DNA from: Carex sylvatica
Taxonomy: Eukaryota; Streptophyta; Magnoliopsida; Poales; Cyperaceae
Length of the DNA: 64,000 nt
Direction: 5' to 3'
NCBI GenBank assembly: GCA_964058845.1
Contig: CAXKVR010000033.1
Coordinates: forward strand, 94,787 to 158,786
Made by a program: the position numbers and the translations under genes. Positions 1 to 12,077 of the stretch are shown one piece after another (within the stretch, counting starts at the first letter, position 1; each line of letters opens with the position of its first letter). The notes below the pieces were generated by a model that was not told where the DNA came from, made no database searches, and worked only from the letters and a program-made list of their open reading frames with translations.

Positions 1-84
1 TGTGAGTAAATCTCCACTCAAACTAGAGAATTAATTTATTTATTATTAAATTTGGGAGTTTCAGTTGTCTGTCTGTCGATATTC

Positions 85-270
85 GGTATTCCCTATATAT
101 AAAAAAAAGAAGAAGGTTTAAAAAAGTAAAGTAACTCCAACGGAGCCCCACGCTGAGGCTGAGGGATCTGACCCTGATTAGTTAAAGTTAAATATACTTT
201 CTTTATACATATATATAAGAGTAAATTCAGATTTCAGAGAAACAAAGAGAGTGAGAGAGAAACAGAAACA
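85..270 (+). promoter_or_regulatory. TATA box and 5' leader of the TAR2-like gene
   Basis: A good TATA element (ctatatataaaa) lies at about 93-104, some 165 bases before the start codon at 271. The leader between them is purine-rich near the start codon. The spacing suits a plant core promoter. The transcription start is inferred, not seen. Confidence 0.55.
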
Positions 271-3200
271 ATGGCGCGCCGGAGAAATGTGAGCATGAAA
301 GACCAGAGAGAGAGGTTTGACAGAGTGGTGGCCCCACCGCAGCAGCAGCAGCAGCCCGAACAGCGCCGCTTGAGTGTCAGCCTCACAGTGATCTGCGTGG
401 CGGCCGTGTTGCTCCTTTTGACGGCCCTCTTCTTCTTTCTCTTCCTCTTCCTCTTCCTCAACTACCATGATCTTCATCTTCATCTCAATCTCAATCCCCA
501 CCACTCAAACAACGAACTGGACCTCTCCAGTACGTCTCCCACCGGAGACAAATACGCTGTTGTCAACCTCGACCAGTAAGTGCTCTCTCTGTCTCTCAAC
601 TACTCATAAAATGCTAAATATTTTAACAGACCAGATTTCGCTTCAAGCGGCGCACTAACTATATGCATTGCTCATTTTATTACATAGTCCGTGCGCTGTG
701 TGTATCCAAAACTGATCTCATAATCAATCAATTAAATTAATTAATTAATTATGCAGCGGCGATCCGACGATGTTCGAGCCCTTCTGGAAGGAATCGGGCC
801 AAAAATCAACGGTCGTGATTTCAGGATGGCACAGCATGAGTTATTTCTCTGCCGCTGGGACCCAACTCTGCTGGTTTCTCGAACCCTCCTTCGCCAAAGA
901 AGTACGCCGTCTCCACAGCATCGTCGGCAACGCCGTGGCTGACAATCGCCACGTCATTGTCGGTGCGGGGTCCACACAGCTAATCCATGCTGTGTTCTTC
1001 GCTCTCTCCTCCTCTCAGCAGCCTGTTCCTATTGTCTCCGCCGCACCGTATTACTCGGTAAATTTCACATAAAATCTTAGAATTTTGTTGTAACTGTCAC
1101 TCACTCCTCAGTGTGTGTGTGTGGAGTTGTGGGCCTAATTATAATTATATACTATGAGACGAGGTTCAAATGCACTCAAATACTCTCTATTTGTTAAGTC
1201 TTTTTTCTCTGTTTTCAAAGTTCGAATAGTCAATCCGAACCGTTAGATGCGATCTCTATATTAAGATGTGCTTGGAGACCAAATTTTACATTTTTTTGAA
1301 ATTTTTTTGCTATTTATTAAACCATTTTAAAAATCACTGATTCAATGGTCCAGAAAATATAAAATCAGCGATTTTCAAAGTGGCTTAATAAATAGTAAAA
1401 AAATTTAAAAAAATATAAAATTTGATCTCCAAGCACATCTTAATATATAGATCGCATCTAACGATTTGGATTAACTATTTGAACTTTAAAAATGGAGAAA
1501 AAGAATTTGAAAGATAGAGTGCATTTGGATGCACAAAAATTTGGGTGCATTTGAACTCTGCTCATATTATAATTGTATATTATAAGATAATGATTAGTGG
1601 GGATCAGATGTGTCACCATCATAATATGCTCTGTACCTGTCACTGTTGCTTTTACTGTTACCAATTCAATGAATCAATGCTTTACAAACTGAATCTTACT
1701 TTGCAATTTGCTGGTCCACCCCCTAATTTTAATTAATTAATTAATTAATTTAATTAATAGGAAATAAATCTGCTGTTATTCTGATCTCAACCGATGATTT
1801 TGTTGAGATTCGTGCATAGAAAAAATTGAGATCTCAACCAAGTAATAACAGCAAATTTTCTTTCCTAATTAATTTAATACACACATCATATAACTAATTA
1901 AAGAAGAGATACATCTCTCAGTGTTCCCTTGTCTCCCTTTCCTCTTCTACCTTTCATGTGATCAGTAAGCTCTCATCTGATGCTTCTACTCTGCACATGC
2001 ATTGATGCATATACTGTTATTATTTTCAAATTGATCAATCTTTTTTTTTTTTTTAATTGTGAACTGGTATTTCGCAAATCAGATTTGCGAATAGCGGTAT
2101 TGTTGAAGATTTCTTCACTTAATTATATCATGTCTTAATTAAATTTAACAACCTTTTTTTCAAAATATTATAATAACCATTTTGGTAAGTTTGTTGCCTT
2201 CTGAGTCATGTTAGCATATGAATCAACCGACATTTCTATATTATTAATTAGGGTTCAGACTAAGTGTGTTTAGTCACAAAATTAAGTAATGTTTTTCAAA
2301 CCAAGGAATTCTTTAAGTCTTTCAAAGTCAGCCATTGCTTTATTCATTGTGTTTAGTCTGTTGTTTTTTCTTTTCTTTACTAATTTAATAAATCTCATGT
2401 CCTTCAAGAAGCAAGCACAACTTGTACTTTGTATATATTCTGTTGTCCAGATTATACTGAGACCATGTTTCTACTGTCATACAAGTTCCCTACATCCCCC
2501 CTCCCCTGTAGAAAAATAATATTTTAATTTGAATAATAATTTCAAATCACAGGGAAGCACTTGCCTCTAACAAAACAACCAATCATATAACCTGAAATAT
2601 TAAGATTTTAAATGATTTTTTTTTTATCTTTTTTGAATGGTACAGATGTATCCGGGGATTGCCGATTTGCTAAAATCGAGGCTATTCCATTGGGGCGGAG
2701 ATGCATCTACCTTCGAACAAGGTGACAGCTCTAGCTTCATTGAAATAGTGTGCTCCCCTAACAACCCTGACGGTGCAATCAGGCACGCCGTCTTGCACTC
2801 AGAGGCTGGCAAGCGGGTCCATGACCTGGCATACTACTGGCCCCAGTACACACCAATGCGGGGCCCAGCTGACGAAGACATCATGCTTTTCACCGTCTCC
2901 AAGGCTACTGGGCACGCTGGCACGCGAATCGGGTGGGCGCTAGTGAAGGACGCTGACGTGGCACGCAAAATGGTCAAGTTCATTGAGATGAACTCGATCG
3001 GCGTCTCGAAGGACTCCCAAATTCGTGCGGCCCGCATCCTCCAGGTTGTCTCTGACGGGTATGACCTACCCGATTCTAAAGGTGCTGATCGTCTTTTCCA
3101 CTTCAGCCGACATTTGCTTGCTGACAGGTGGGGACGGCTTCGCCAGGCTGTCGAGGAGTCGGGACGCTTCAGCCTGCCTCAGTTTGCATCAGAGTTCTGC

Positions 3201-3516
3201 GAGTTCACAAAGGAACACGCAGAAACTTATCCCGGTATATATATGTGCAAATTGTCAATCTCAATTTCCATAACACTTATAATTTGCATCGATAATTTTT
3301 GTTTTGGTGATTTTGGTTTGTGCAGCATTTGCATGGCTGAGATGCGACGATGAGAGCATCAAGGACGACTGCGAGGGGTTCTTCAAGAGCATGAAGGTGC
3401 TCACTCGCAGCGGGAAGCATTTTGGTGCGGGACCCGAGTATGTACGCATCAGCATGCTCGACAGGGCCCACAACTTCAATCTCTTTGTCGAGCGGATCTC
3501 TTCGGGTTTGGGTTGA
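271..3516 (+). CDS. TAR2: Tryptophan aminotransferase-related protein (TAR2-like), auxin biosynthesis
   Basis: Exons 271-575, 757-1057, 2646-3234 and 3326-3516 join in frame to give 461 residues; Arabidopsis TAR2 is a little shorter. The family converts L-tryptophan to indole-3-pyruvate, the first step of the YUCCA auxin route, and is PLP-dependent. The N-terminus has a short basic stretch, a glutamine run and one hydrophobic segment (about residues 36-63), so an ER membrane anchor is likely, as in TAR2. The alliinase C-terminal fold begins at NLDHGDPTMFEPFW. NNPDG lies near residue 242, and the PLP lysine is K288 in SKATGHAGTR. The C-terminal YVRIS carries the conserved arginine. All introns are GT-AG. 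Intron 2 (1.6 kb) holds two MITEs. The start is the first ATG after the TATA box. TAR3/TAR4-type proteins are less likely because no EGF-like cysteine-rich segment is seen. Confidence 0.92.
1161..1560. mobile_element. Foldback MITE, shared-core family, terminus type G, in TAR2 intron 2
   Basis: The two halves are inverted copies. The ends read ttcaaatgcactcaaat and, in reverse complement, ttcaaatgcacccaaat. The interior carries the family core: GTGCTTGGAGACCAAATTTT, an A/T-rich stretch, then a variant of CTATTTATTAAG, each repeated in inverted form. The terminus differs from every other copy in the window. Confidence 0.8.
1759..1866. mobile_element. Short MITE (108 bp) in TAR2 intron 2
   Basis: The ends are near-perfect inverted repeats. 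The left starts AGGAAATAAATCTGCTGTTA. The reverse complement of the right starts AGGAAAGAAAATTTGCTGTT. The middle also pairs (GATCTCAACC against GGTTGAGATC). Flanks are taattaat repeats, so the target duplication cannot be set. It is unrelated in sequence to the 400-bp MITE family. Confidence 0.7.
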
Positions 3517-4677
3517 TTGTGCATTTAGGCTGATTTGTTGTTGTTAATTTGTAGGTAGGAATATTCAGTAAATTAAAAAAAAAGTTCTTTCTGTCTGTCT
3601 TTCTCCCTTTCAGGATTACAAAAAATAATCTTCTAATAACAATCTAACAAAATTTAACAAAGATAACATTTAGAGAAAAAAAAAACATCACACGCAGTAA
3701 TAGAATATGACCATGACTCTACCAAATGAAACATGTTTAACAATAACAACATATATATAGCATCATATTCTACCATTGTACTAAGACCTCTACTACACTA
3801 CAAGCTCTAGACACAATACAAAATGAGAACATCTTTTCTTAATGTACACTACATGTATAACCGCGGCTATGCCAAGATCCTTTATATATATATTTGGTTT
3901 AATGTGTTTTATGAAGACAAAGAAAAAGAAAGTTTTGAAAGGAAAAAAAACTATGGCAAATATTAGAACAAAAAAAATATTTTCTTTCCTTCCAGTACAA
4001 TAATATTTTATTCAATGGGGGTTAATGATACTATATATCCTATAGGTTTTATTCACAATTCTAACTTGAATCATATAATTTTAGAAGTTACGGGGTGGAG
4101 TGAACAATTTTAATATAAATAATATTTTGTGCTTTAATTATCTCTGAGACTGAGAGGTTCCTGACTCCTGAGTCCTGAGAGAGAGAAAAGACAATTAACT
4201 GGATAAATTTGGATAAATTTGGATAAATTTGAGAGTTTTTAAAATTTAGAAGGGTTAATATATAATATCATAAATTTTAGAGGGGATATACGTAACATTG
4301 AAGTTTTTAAAGGGGTATTAATAAAATATCCCTTTTCTAAGGGTTGACTGAAATCTATCTTCGACTTTTACGTATCCCACACCCACAGTTCAAGTCAAAA
4401 GTCACAGAGACACACAGATAATAAATACTCATATCAAACTAGGTTCAATGGGCATTGGAATCCAAACCGTACGATATGATTTATTATTCGTGAGCACAGA
4501 TTTTAAAGCCAATCGAACGGTCTGTAACTCATGGAACGTTAAAGTAGGTACCATGCTCATCGCACCTAATCCCCTTTCAGATCTAATTAGATTGAGAGAG
4601 AGATAGATCCAACCCAACTTTCCTTCCTTTCTTTTATTTATTATTTCTTCTCTACTCAGTCACTCCTCTTCTTCTCC

Positions 4678-4679
<2 letters not shown>
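3517..4679. other. Intergenic: TAR2 3' region and SOSEKI upstream region
   Basis: No coding sequence was recognised. It holds the AT-rich 3' region of the TAR2-like gene. At about 4200-4232 there are three direct copies of tggataaattt. The stretch 4255-4340 contains aggggtattaataaaa, which recurs near 46355 and may be a repeat fragment. Confidence 0.5.

Positions 4680-4714
<35 letters not shown>
4680..4714 (+). repeat. GA microsatellite in the SOSEKI 5' leader
   Basis: About 17 GA units run up to the start codon at 4715. GA-rich leaders are common in plant genes and can bind BPC (GAGA-binding) factors; that role is inferred. Confidence 0.75.
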
Positions 4715-4717
<3 letters not shown>

Positions 4718-6728
4718 GAAATGGAAATTGAAATGGAAATGGCTGCCGAGAGCAGCGGCGGTAGGATTCGGATTCCGGTGGTGTACTACCTGTCGCGAAA
4801 TCGGCATCTGGAGCACCCGCATTTCATCGAGGTCTCTCTTTCTTCTTCCCACGCCGACAGCGACACGGACACCTTCTTTCTAAGAGGTACCTTACCTTAC
4901 CTTAGTTAGTTACCAATTTGGTTTACCAAATTACCCTTAAAATTTACAAAATCGGGTTTCAGATTTTATGGAGCGACTTAATCAAGTGAGAGGAAAGGGG
5001 ATGGCAGCTATGTACTCTTGGTCATGTAAGAGGAGTTACAAGAATGGATTTGTCTGGCATGATTTGTCAGAAGATGATCTCATTTTACCAGCAAATGGCA
5101 ATGAATATGTGCTAAAGGGTTCTGAACTCCTTGACCCTTCTCCTCCTACTGGTAACTCCTTACTTGCATATATAAATAAATCATTTGAGCATTCTACAAT
5201 TTTCATATATTTTTTTTATTTTTATTTTTATTTTTGTAGATTGGCTTAACCATAGTAACAAAAACCCAAAACCAACAAACCAAACAAGACCCTCTAGGCG
5301 AAAATTGAAAGAGAAAGAGGTATCTCCTTCTTCTTCGGCCTCACCGCCTCCAATTCCAAATAAACAGTCCAAACCGCTTTCACCGCTCTCTCTATCTTCA
5401 TCTCGGGATGAACATGAACAACAATCCCCCTCTTCTCTTTCCTCCGAACACCACTCCCCTGACAAACCGGTAATAACCAAGTTTCATAAATCAGTCCCTT
5501 CATCTGATGCTTGTACACAAACCGAGGATGAAAGTGATGATAACGGGTTATTGAATACTGAAGCAGTACTACTGACCAATAACAACCGTAATAGCTGCTG
5601 TGGGAAATCACAAATGCTCGAATCATTAATCCGTGCAGAAGGGAGAAGATTCAACCAACTTAGGGTTTTGGAGGAGGATGATGAGGTGGTATTCTCAACC
5701 GGGCCCAGACTAAGCCCGGCTAGTTATCTAATGCACTTAATTACATGCGGTTCGATTTCAGTAAAGGACTATAGGTGTTATGAGTTCATACCGATTTACA
5801 GGCCGAGTTACTTGCAACCAGCCTTACCTTCACCGATTTACGGTGCCGGTTCCATGAGATTTCTGACAAGGATGGAAGATAAAGAATATTTTAGTGGAAG
5901 CATAGTCGAGACCAAACGGCACATAGACGATACTGTACAAGATCAAGTGCCTATTTTGAAACGATCCTCTTCTTATAATGCTGAGAGGTACTGATCATAG
6001 TTTTTAATTACTGTACTAATCCAAAAATTGAACCAAACTAATCCATTTAAACCAAAAAACCGAACCATTAAATCCAAACCTTTTCAGTTTGGTTGAAAAC
6101 CAAATAAACCGGACACAATGAACACCCCTATTGCCGGTACCAATTATAGTCCCAACTACATTTCTTCTTGCAAAAATTCTCTGACTTGTATCATGTAATT
6201 TTTTGAGTTGAATGCTTAAGCTAAGATCAATTTATCTATAAGAAGGCAATTAATTAATTAACAGCACTTGAATATGTTTAGGAGTTGCAATTCATCAAAA
6301 CATTGGAATGATGAAACTGAGACTGGTGACTCATTGAAGTCTAGATGCCTTCCTCGTACAATTAAATTGATCACATCTCCACTCTATGATTGCCCGAGGA
6401 GCTCTTCTGCGGGCCCAGATGTCAGTCAGACACCTCCGACAGGTACCAGACGAAACACCACCAAGGCTTTGCTGGTGGTGGAGCCTTCTAGAAGGAAGAA
6501 GGAGAAACTCATCAAAATTGAAGAAAGTTAAGTGTACCTCTCTATATCCAATATCGAAAAATTTGAAATGCATCATAATTCATAAATGTTTAGTGTAATT
6601 TTGAATACAGTTTCTTGATGAAGTACTTGGGCTTTTGTTTTGAAAATTTCAGGCTGACATCGGGTGCTCGGGTTGTGATTCAATCTAGGGTTCCTTGTGA
6701 TGAAAGTGAGGATGGCTCGGACACCTAA
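4715..6728 (+). CDS. SOK: SOSEKI polarity protein (DIX-like, DUF966), last splice donor apparently mutated
   Basis: Exons 4715-4886, 4963-5151, 5240-5987 and 6282 onward join in frame. SOSEKI proteins mark cell edges and corners and polymerise through an N-terminal DIX-like domain. Here that domain runs from about residue 18 (IPVVYYLSRNRHLEHPHF) to 112 and includes RGKGMAAMYSW, KRSYKNGFVWHDL and EYVLKGSELL. A basic, serine-rich linker follows, then the conserved LMHLITCGSISVKD. A fifth exon, 6653-6728, would encode the usual family tail (SGARVVIQSR, 24 residues). It is joined to exon 4 only by a donor at 6528 that reads TTAAGT instead of GTAAGT. If intron 4 is retained, or the shifted GT at 6527 is used, the protein ends IEES* at 452 residues. 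With the donor restored it would be 476. The family call is firm; the paralogue is not assigned. Confidence 0.9.
6020..6129. mobile_element. Half-copy of the HIPL-intron MITE in SOSEKI intron 3
   Basis: The sequence ending gaaaaccaaataaaccgg...aacacccct matches the right half of the complete MITE at 63094-63442. The matching left half (aggggtgtttaaacggtc) is missing. It lies wholly inside the intron 5988-6281. Confidence 0.6.
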
Positions 6729-7534
6729 CTCGTAACAATTCACCTCTAATTGTGATTCTCTTTTTCTTGTTATTTTTACGATAGCTGTAATTTTAGTTAG
6801 TTAGTATTTATTTTTTGTTTTTTTGTTGAGAATATTACTTGTTTACTTCAAAGTAATATTACTTATTGAACATGATATGATTGATGTAAACTTAGTATCA
6901 CAATTCAAATTCTTATGTTATTCTAATATATTTCGAGTGCTTAAGCGGCAATTTCTTCTGGAAAAAATGTTAAAGCTTCAAGTTTTAGATTAAATTAAAC
7001 TATAAAACTAAGGTGAGTCTTTGACTTTACTGGTGGGACCAAAAACTGACAAGTTAAAATTCTCATGCATCAACAACTTTTTCTTACATATCAATATCAT
7101 ATCATTATTTTAATTGTTATAATAATAATTATTATTGTTTAGTTACAATAATTGTTTTAATTATAACAATTATAACCATAACAAATTAAACAACCACTAT
7201 TTTGAACTAAGAAATCGTTTTTGAAATTCAATCTTTAGGCATTAAAAATTTGAAGCCACCATTTTTAACAGCATCATCTCTCCCTCGAATTTAATCTGTC
7301 AATCGAACAAGTTTTCAAAATTAAAGGAAAAAAAAAAAAAAAGTTTTCTCACTATACTTCCCCATTTGAGCCTTGAATTCAAATCTTAGGACATTCAATA
7401 TTTGAACCAAAAATTGTTTTGTGACTTCTATCACTTCCACATTTATATACAAAATACACCACCAACCTACCTCTCAAGTACCTTTTGTATACAAAATTCA
7501 AGACAACTTGTATTTCAAAAAGTTTCAAAATTAA
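6729..7534. other. Convergent intergenic region between SOSEKI and P4H
   Basis: The two flanking genes point toward each other. The stretch is AT-rich with runs of ATT/TTA near 7100-7200. No gene, repeat or RNA was recognised. Confidence 0.5.
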
Positions 7535-9378
7535 TTAAGATAAAACATCCGACTCAAAGTCGCAAACTGCACAGCTACGCTTGCAGTTGGCCAACATGTA
7601 TACCGGGTTCTTCTTGCACTCCCCGGCAGTGGCCCAGTGCGGGCAATTAGAATTCTCGTCAGAGCATACGCCAGTAGAAACGTACAGCTTTTCGAATGAC
7701 CCAACATGGATCCATTTCGGGGCCGACCATTTTTCTCCTTCTATGACCGGGCAACTACCATGCAAGCTCCTTGAGTCAGTTGTACCGTCCGGGTTCAGAC
7801 TGAAGAATAGCACCGCGTCTCCCTTCACAGCTTTCACTGCTCCAAATTATATTGCATCATTTATTTCACCATATATTCATTGGTTGGTTTCTTGAGTTAA
7901 ATTTCTTGAGCTATATATATATAAATTTCTGAGTTCAAATTACCTGCAAGTCCCTTCTTTGCGCAATCAGACCATGTCTCGTCCTTCACTTGTAAATGTC
8001 CCAACTATATAAAAGAATAATTATTTAGCAAAAACACTTGTTTAGGAAAAAAAAAAAATAGTACAATCAGGTGGATAAATCTCAAACCCAGACTAAAATA
8101 CCCATACTTTAGATTATTTTACCAGGAATTCTAAAATTAAATCTGTAATAACCTCTAATATTTCATATGACATCCACATTTTTTATATTTAGCATCATTT
8201 TTCATATTTTTTTTTGTTTTGTTTTGATAAAAGTGGGTAAAAAGCCCCACCGATTTCATAAGCATTGATAAGAGTATATATGGGTACTGGTACCAAGCAT
8301 TTTTCTTATGTTATTAAAAAAATTCTAAGTGTTAAATGAAAGTAGTTATTTATGGTTTTTGAGATAGATATGGTTTAATATTATTGAGATTCAACAGGAG
8401 AGAGATGGTTTTTGTTAAAAAAATGAAGCAATTAAACAAGCACCTCAGCCTGAGGAAAGACTGTTTCGCCCCCGAATTTAACATCAGAGAGATACATGAG
8501 AACCGTTGCGAGGCGGTGGCCCCCTCGTTCTTGATTTTTCTTGTCTTGAAAAAAATCAAAATGCGGCTCATATTTTTGCCCGTGCTGGTACCTCAATATC
8601 TGAATCGACTCAGCATTTTCTGCTCAGAAATATTTTACAGTAGAAAATAAAAATAAATAAGCATCTATGCATTTGTTAGATAACTATTGATATTATATAA
8701 AAAATAATACAATACCTTGAGGAAGGAATGTCCAGGCAGCAATTCGATCCTCTATTCGAGCAACAATTTCATCCTTCAGAGACAAAGCAATCGATTGCAC
8801 ATCAGTCAATTATTTTATTTTATTTTTTTGCTGTTTACAGAATTGATTAATTATTAATTAACAAACAGAAACAAATATCAGAATATGATGGCGTGAAATG
8901 GTGTACCTGGCGCTTAGACAAGAACATGCCGGAACTGGTACGAACCTCACTCGTGATGCTTTCACCTGATTCATTATCAGCTACCGTTGATTTTGCCAAC
9001 TTCTTCTTTGCCTATATATGATAAAAAAAATTCCAATATTATAGTAAAATTTCTATGTGATTAGACATCTAAGAAACAATGTTAGATTGTTACCAGATAA
9101 ATAAGGTGGTCGGATTCTTCGTCAGAAAGAAACCCCTTGTACAAAAATATCCTGAAAAAGAAAAGAAAAGCACAATTCTGTACCTTTATGAATTTCTATT
9201 ATGAGAATTGGTATGATATCATAAAAAAACATATATACCTAGGTTTCCAAGAGATTTGCACAACATTGGTCGGATCAAATTGTACAGAATTTACCTTCTT
9301 TTCCTCTGATTTAAGAACAGGAATGAAGAAAATTAGACACATAAACAACTGAAAAATGAAAAGTATACTTGTTGCCAT
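7535..9378 (-). CDS. P4H: Prolyl 4-hydroxylase with C-terminal ShK-like domain
   Basis: On the minus strand, exons 9378-9239, 9151-9094, 9011-8907, 8773-8716, 8619-8444, 8004-7944 and 7836-7535 join in frame to 299 residues, a normal plant P4H length. The family hydroxylates peptidyl proline in extensins, AGPs and signalling peptides in the ER/Golgi, using Fe(II), 2-oxoglutarate and ascorbate. An N-terminal hydrophobic segment (about residues 4-23) is a signal anchor. Iron ligands are His140 and Asp142 (YEPHFDFF) and His225 (LHGSCPV); Lys235 is the likely 2-oxoglutarate contact. Residues 257-291 hold six cysteines in a ShK-like pattern. All introns are GT-AG. A dead relative of the same gene lies 4 kb away at 13130-14655. 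Confidence 0.93.
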
Positions 9379-9702
9379 TGTTGAAATTGATTAAAAATGG
9401 AGAAGAATTATGTTTCTGTGTTGGGTTTTTTGTTTATCTGACCTTTTTAAAACCAATTGATAAGAGAGAGAAAGAAGAGAGAGAGGAGAGAGAGAGGAGA
9501 GAAACAGAGTGCTTGCGCCGTTTGATTTTGGAGAGGCGCCGCAGTAAGGGAAAGAGAAACCACCAAAGCAGTGCACTGTTACTCATTCAACCTTATTCTT
9601 TTCCTTTTTACTTTTTAAAAGTTTGTAATATGCTTTTGTACCCTTGGATAATTCCGAAATTTTATCCTGAACCTTAAACAAATTAAACAAAAATAAAAAA
9701 TA
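9379..9702. other. P4H upstream region
   Basis: On the coding (minus) strand this is the P4H promoter side. It holds a long GA/CT-rich tract at 9455-9515. No clear TATA box was identified. Confidence 0.4.
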
Positions 9703-10009
9703 GGGGGAATTTCATGTATACACTTTTGTATATATTGAAATTACGTATTTTCTCCCTCTAAAATTGAAAATATCATCTCTACCCTTCTAAAATTTAGAAA
9801 TTCACAAAGTTATCTATTTTGTTGAATTTTCTATTAAAACTTATTTTTATCTTATAGAATGCCCATTTTATCTTTTATTAAGAGAAATTTAAAATATGTA
9901 GCATATTTAAATAAAATATAGGTTTCTAATTGGTATACATGAAACTTTTGAGGGGCCAAAAAAATGTAATTTGGAAGATTGTGAGATGTATATATATGAA
10001 ATTCCTCCA
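9703..10009. mobile_element. MITE (about 307 bp)
   Basis: The ends are inverted repeats: left GGGGGAATTTCATGTATAC; reverse complement of the right GGAGGAATTTCATATATAT. The flanks are A-rich, so the target duplication is uncertain. The inside is AT-rich and non-coding. Confidence 0.6.
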
Positions 10010-10379
10010 AAAAAATAATATGCAATTTATAATTAGCTCCGAACGGTCAATGGTCAACGATCAATTAATCATTCATTTTCTTTTATACTTGTTCTTTTTT
10101 ATTAAAATTGTAACCAGGAACACAGATTTTGAAGGGTTGCAACCGCTTCGATGGTGGCACAGTCGAGAGGGGAGAGAGAGGAGAAAGAAGAAGGGAGGTG
10201 AGGTGGGAGAGGAAAACAGAGAATATTGGAATCAGACAAGGGAAAATTGTAAAAAGATGGATCGAATTAGAGAAGGGAAGGGTCTGGAAGAATAGAGTGA
10301 AGAGACAAGTACGCGTCATTAATCGTTTGATGAATTAATGAACCAATTCAAGATTATATATATAAAATAGATACCCATT
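10010..10379. other. Intergenic, with a purine tract
   Basis: It contains a G/A-rich strand-biased stretch at about 10155-10300 (gagaggggagagagaggag and similar). No gene was recognised. Confidence 0.4.
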
Positions 10380-12077
10380 TTTTTATTAATATCCAAAAAA
10401 AATTGAACGGAGCATACCGTTTGAACTAAGGTGAGCAGAAGCGACAACGCAACGATGGATAGCACCTTCCACGGGTTATGCAAGTACTGGTACCATATAC
10501 TGGTCCTCTTAATGTGTCTCTCGTAGTACCCGCTCAACTCAAACCTTAAATTAATGGTTGAGACCGTCGTACGGGTGCATGGCTAGCTTCGGCAAATTAT
10601 CTGCTTTGAAGGTTTCACGACAATAACTTAGCACCAAATAGTTGATGTACTTGTCATCCTGCCAAAAAAAAGAAATAACTATACAATGTTATTGATATAT
10701 GTATGGTGGTTAATTACTCTCTCTAAGTTCGACCGCATTCTCTATCATTCTACTCTCAATCAAGTTGAATGGAACTATCGTGTACTCTTCAGGGAGCAGG
10801 TTCATGCGGTACGACTCGAGGGGGTGGCTTGCTAGCCTTGACATATTTGCTTTCAAGGTTTTAGCACAATAACTTATTACCAAATAGTTGATGTACTTGT
10901 CATCTTGCCAAACTATACAATGTTATTGCTGTATTCAGCTGGTTAAAAAACAAAAATTCTACAAAATTAATATAAGATTAATTGGTTTCTCATCATTGAT
11001 CACTAAAGTAGCTAGATCAATATATAGGTCTCCCAAAAGCTGGGTGCTTTGATCATAAGAAGTCATAAAAGATACAATTCCGTTGCATACATGCTCGACA
11101 AATGACAAAAAAACTATATACATATTGAATTGAGTTTAGCTTACTGTTCGTCCACGGTTTTCAACGTCAAGCAGTGCCTTGAGAACCAACAGAGGAAGTT
11201 GGTTCTCTAGTGTAAGCATGTCACGTTTTATGTACGACTTGCGCAAGTAATGCATCTGTGAACTGAAAACAGGATCGTTAGTTGCATAATTATATGAGCA
11301 TTCATTGATGCGTAGCACTTCGATCATGAAGCATCCATCGAGTAACATCATCTTAAGAAACTCGTACGGACTCTCTGTCCACTTTTTATCTAGGCCCTGT
11401 CAAACGTGATCAATTACCAACTCAATTATACACAAAAAAACCTTGCAAAATATTATTCATAAGGTATAATTAATTAAAGCAGGAGCATGCATGCCTGGCC
11501 GTGTGAGTCCTGTAATTGTTTCAAAATTCGTTGGAGCCTGTTAACGAAGGGTTCACATCGCATATCTGCTCGGTGCAAGAAATGCACGAGAGCTCTTTCC
11601 TTGTGCACTTCGTTTTCCTTTAGGTGCTCTGCACCATGGTGGAATGGCCCGAGAGATATCACCTTATTTCAAAATATGGAACTCTTGAGATTTAAGTTAT
11701 ATTAAACCATACAACATCATTTCTCTTATTGTGATAATGATTTGATATATATAAAGTGAACCTGAGGTGTAAATGCATTGATTGGTTTGTGACACCCGGA
11801 GAAGCCGGTTACATGGTAGATCGATGGTTTCATCCAATATACCTCTTCTCTTGAGAGGTCAACCTTTGTTGATAATTAAAGAAAACAAATTATATTATTT
11901 AACATGAACTACATATAATTAAGCATGTATCTAAACTTGGTAGCTAGAACTTTAATTATTTAATTGGAATTTAGAATAGATGTTAATTTGAACCTCGTTG
12001 GCTGCGGCATCTATGTAGTCTACCCACCTGGAGAAATCAGGTGGAAGTATGTCGACACATATCTCTGATTCATTCAT
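10380..12077 (-). pseudogene. DUF247 (UPF0481) gene, rearranged and broken at its 3' end
   Basis: The 5' part is well preserved on the minus strand. Exons 12077-11994, 11863-11762, 11662-11495 and 11396-11145 join in frame and give typical DUF247 sequence (INAFTPQ, VISLGPFHHG, CFMIEVLR, TLENQLPLLVLKALL). Exon 3 ends CAG|GC, an unusual GC donor. The rest is damaged. A segment starting DDKYINYLVISYC (from 10904) stops at 10736 after VELRESN. Its acceptor reads CAAG where a second copy has CAGG. That second copy starts at 10658 (DDKYINYLVLSYC) and soon stops. A separate C-terminal piece (10558-10380) keeps the family's hydrophobic tail (VLSIVALSLLLTL). About 100 middle residues are missing. DUF247 proteins are plant-specific membrane proteins of poorly known function. 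Confidence 0.75.

Noticed and set aside
178..579. Open frames on the minus strand across the TAR2 first exon
   Set aside because: They are antisense shadows of the coding exon; the plus frame matches the TAR family and has proper splice sites.
7581..7895. 104-codon plus-strand open frame
   Set aside because: It is antisense to the last P4H exon.
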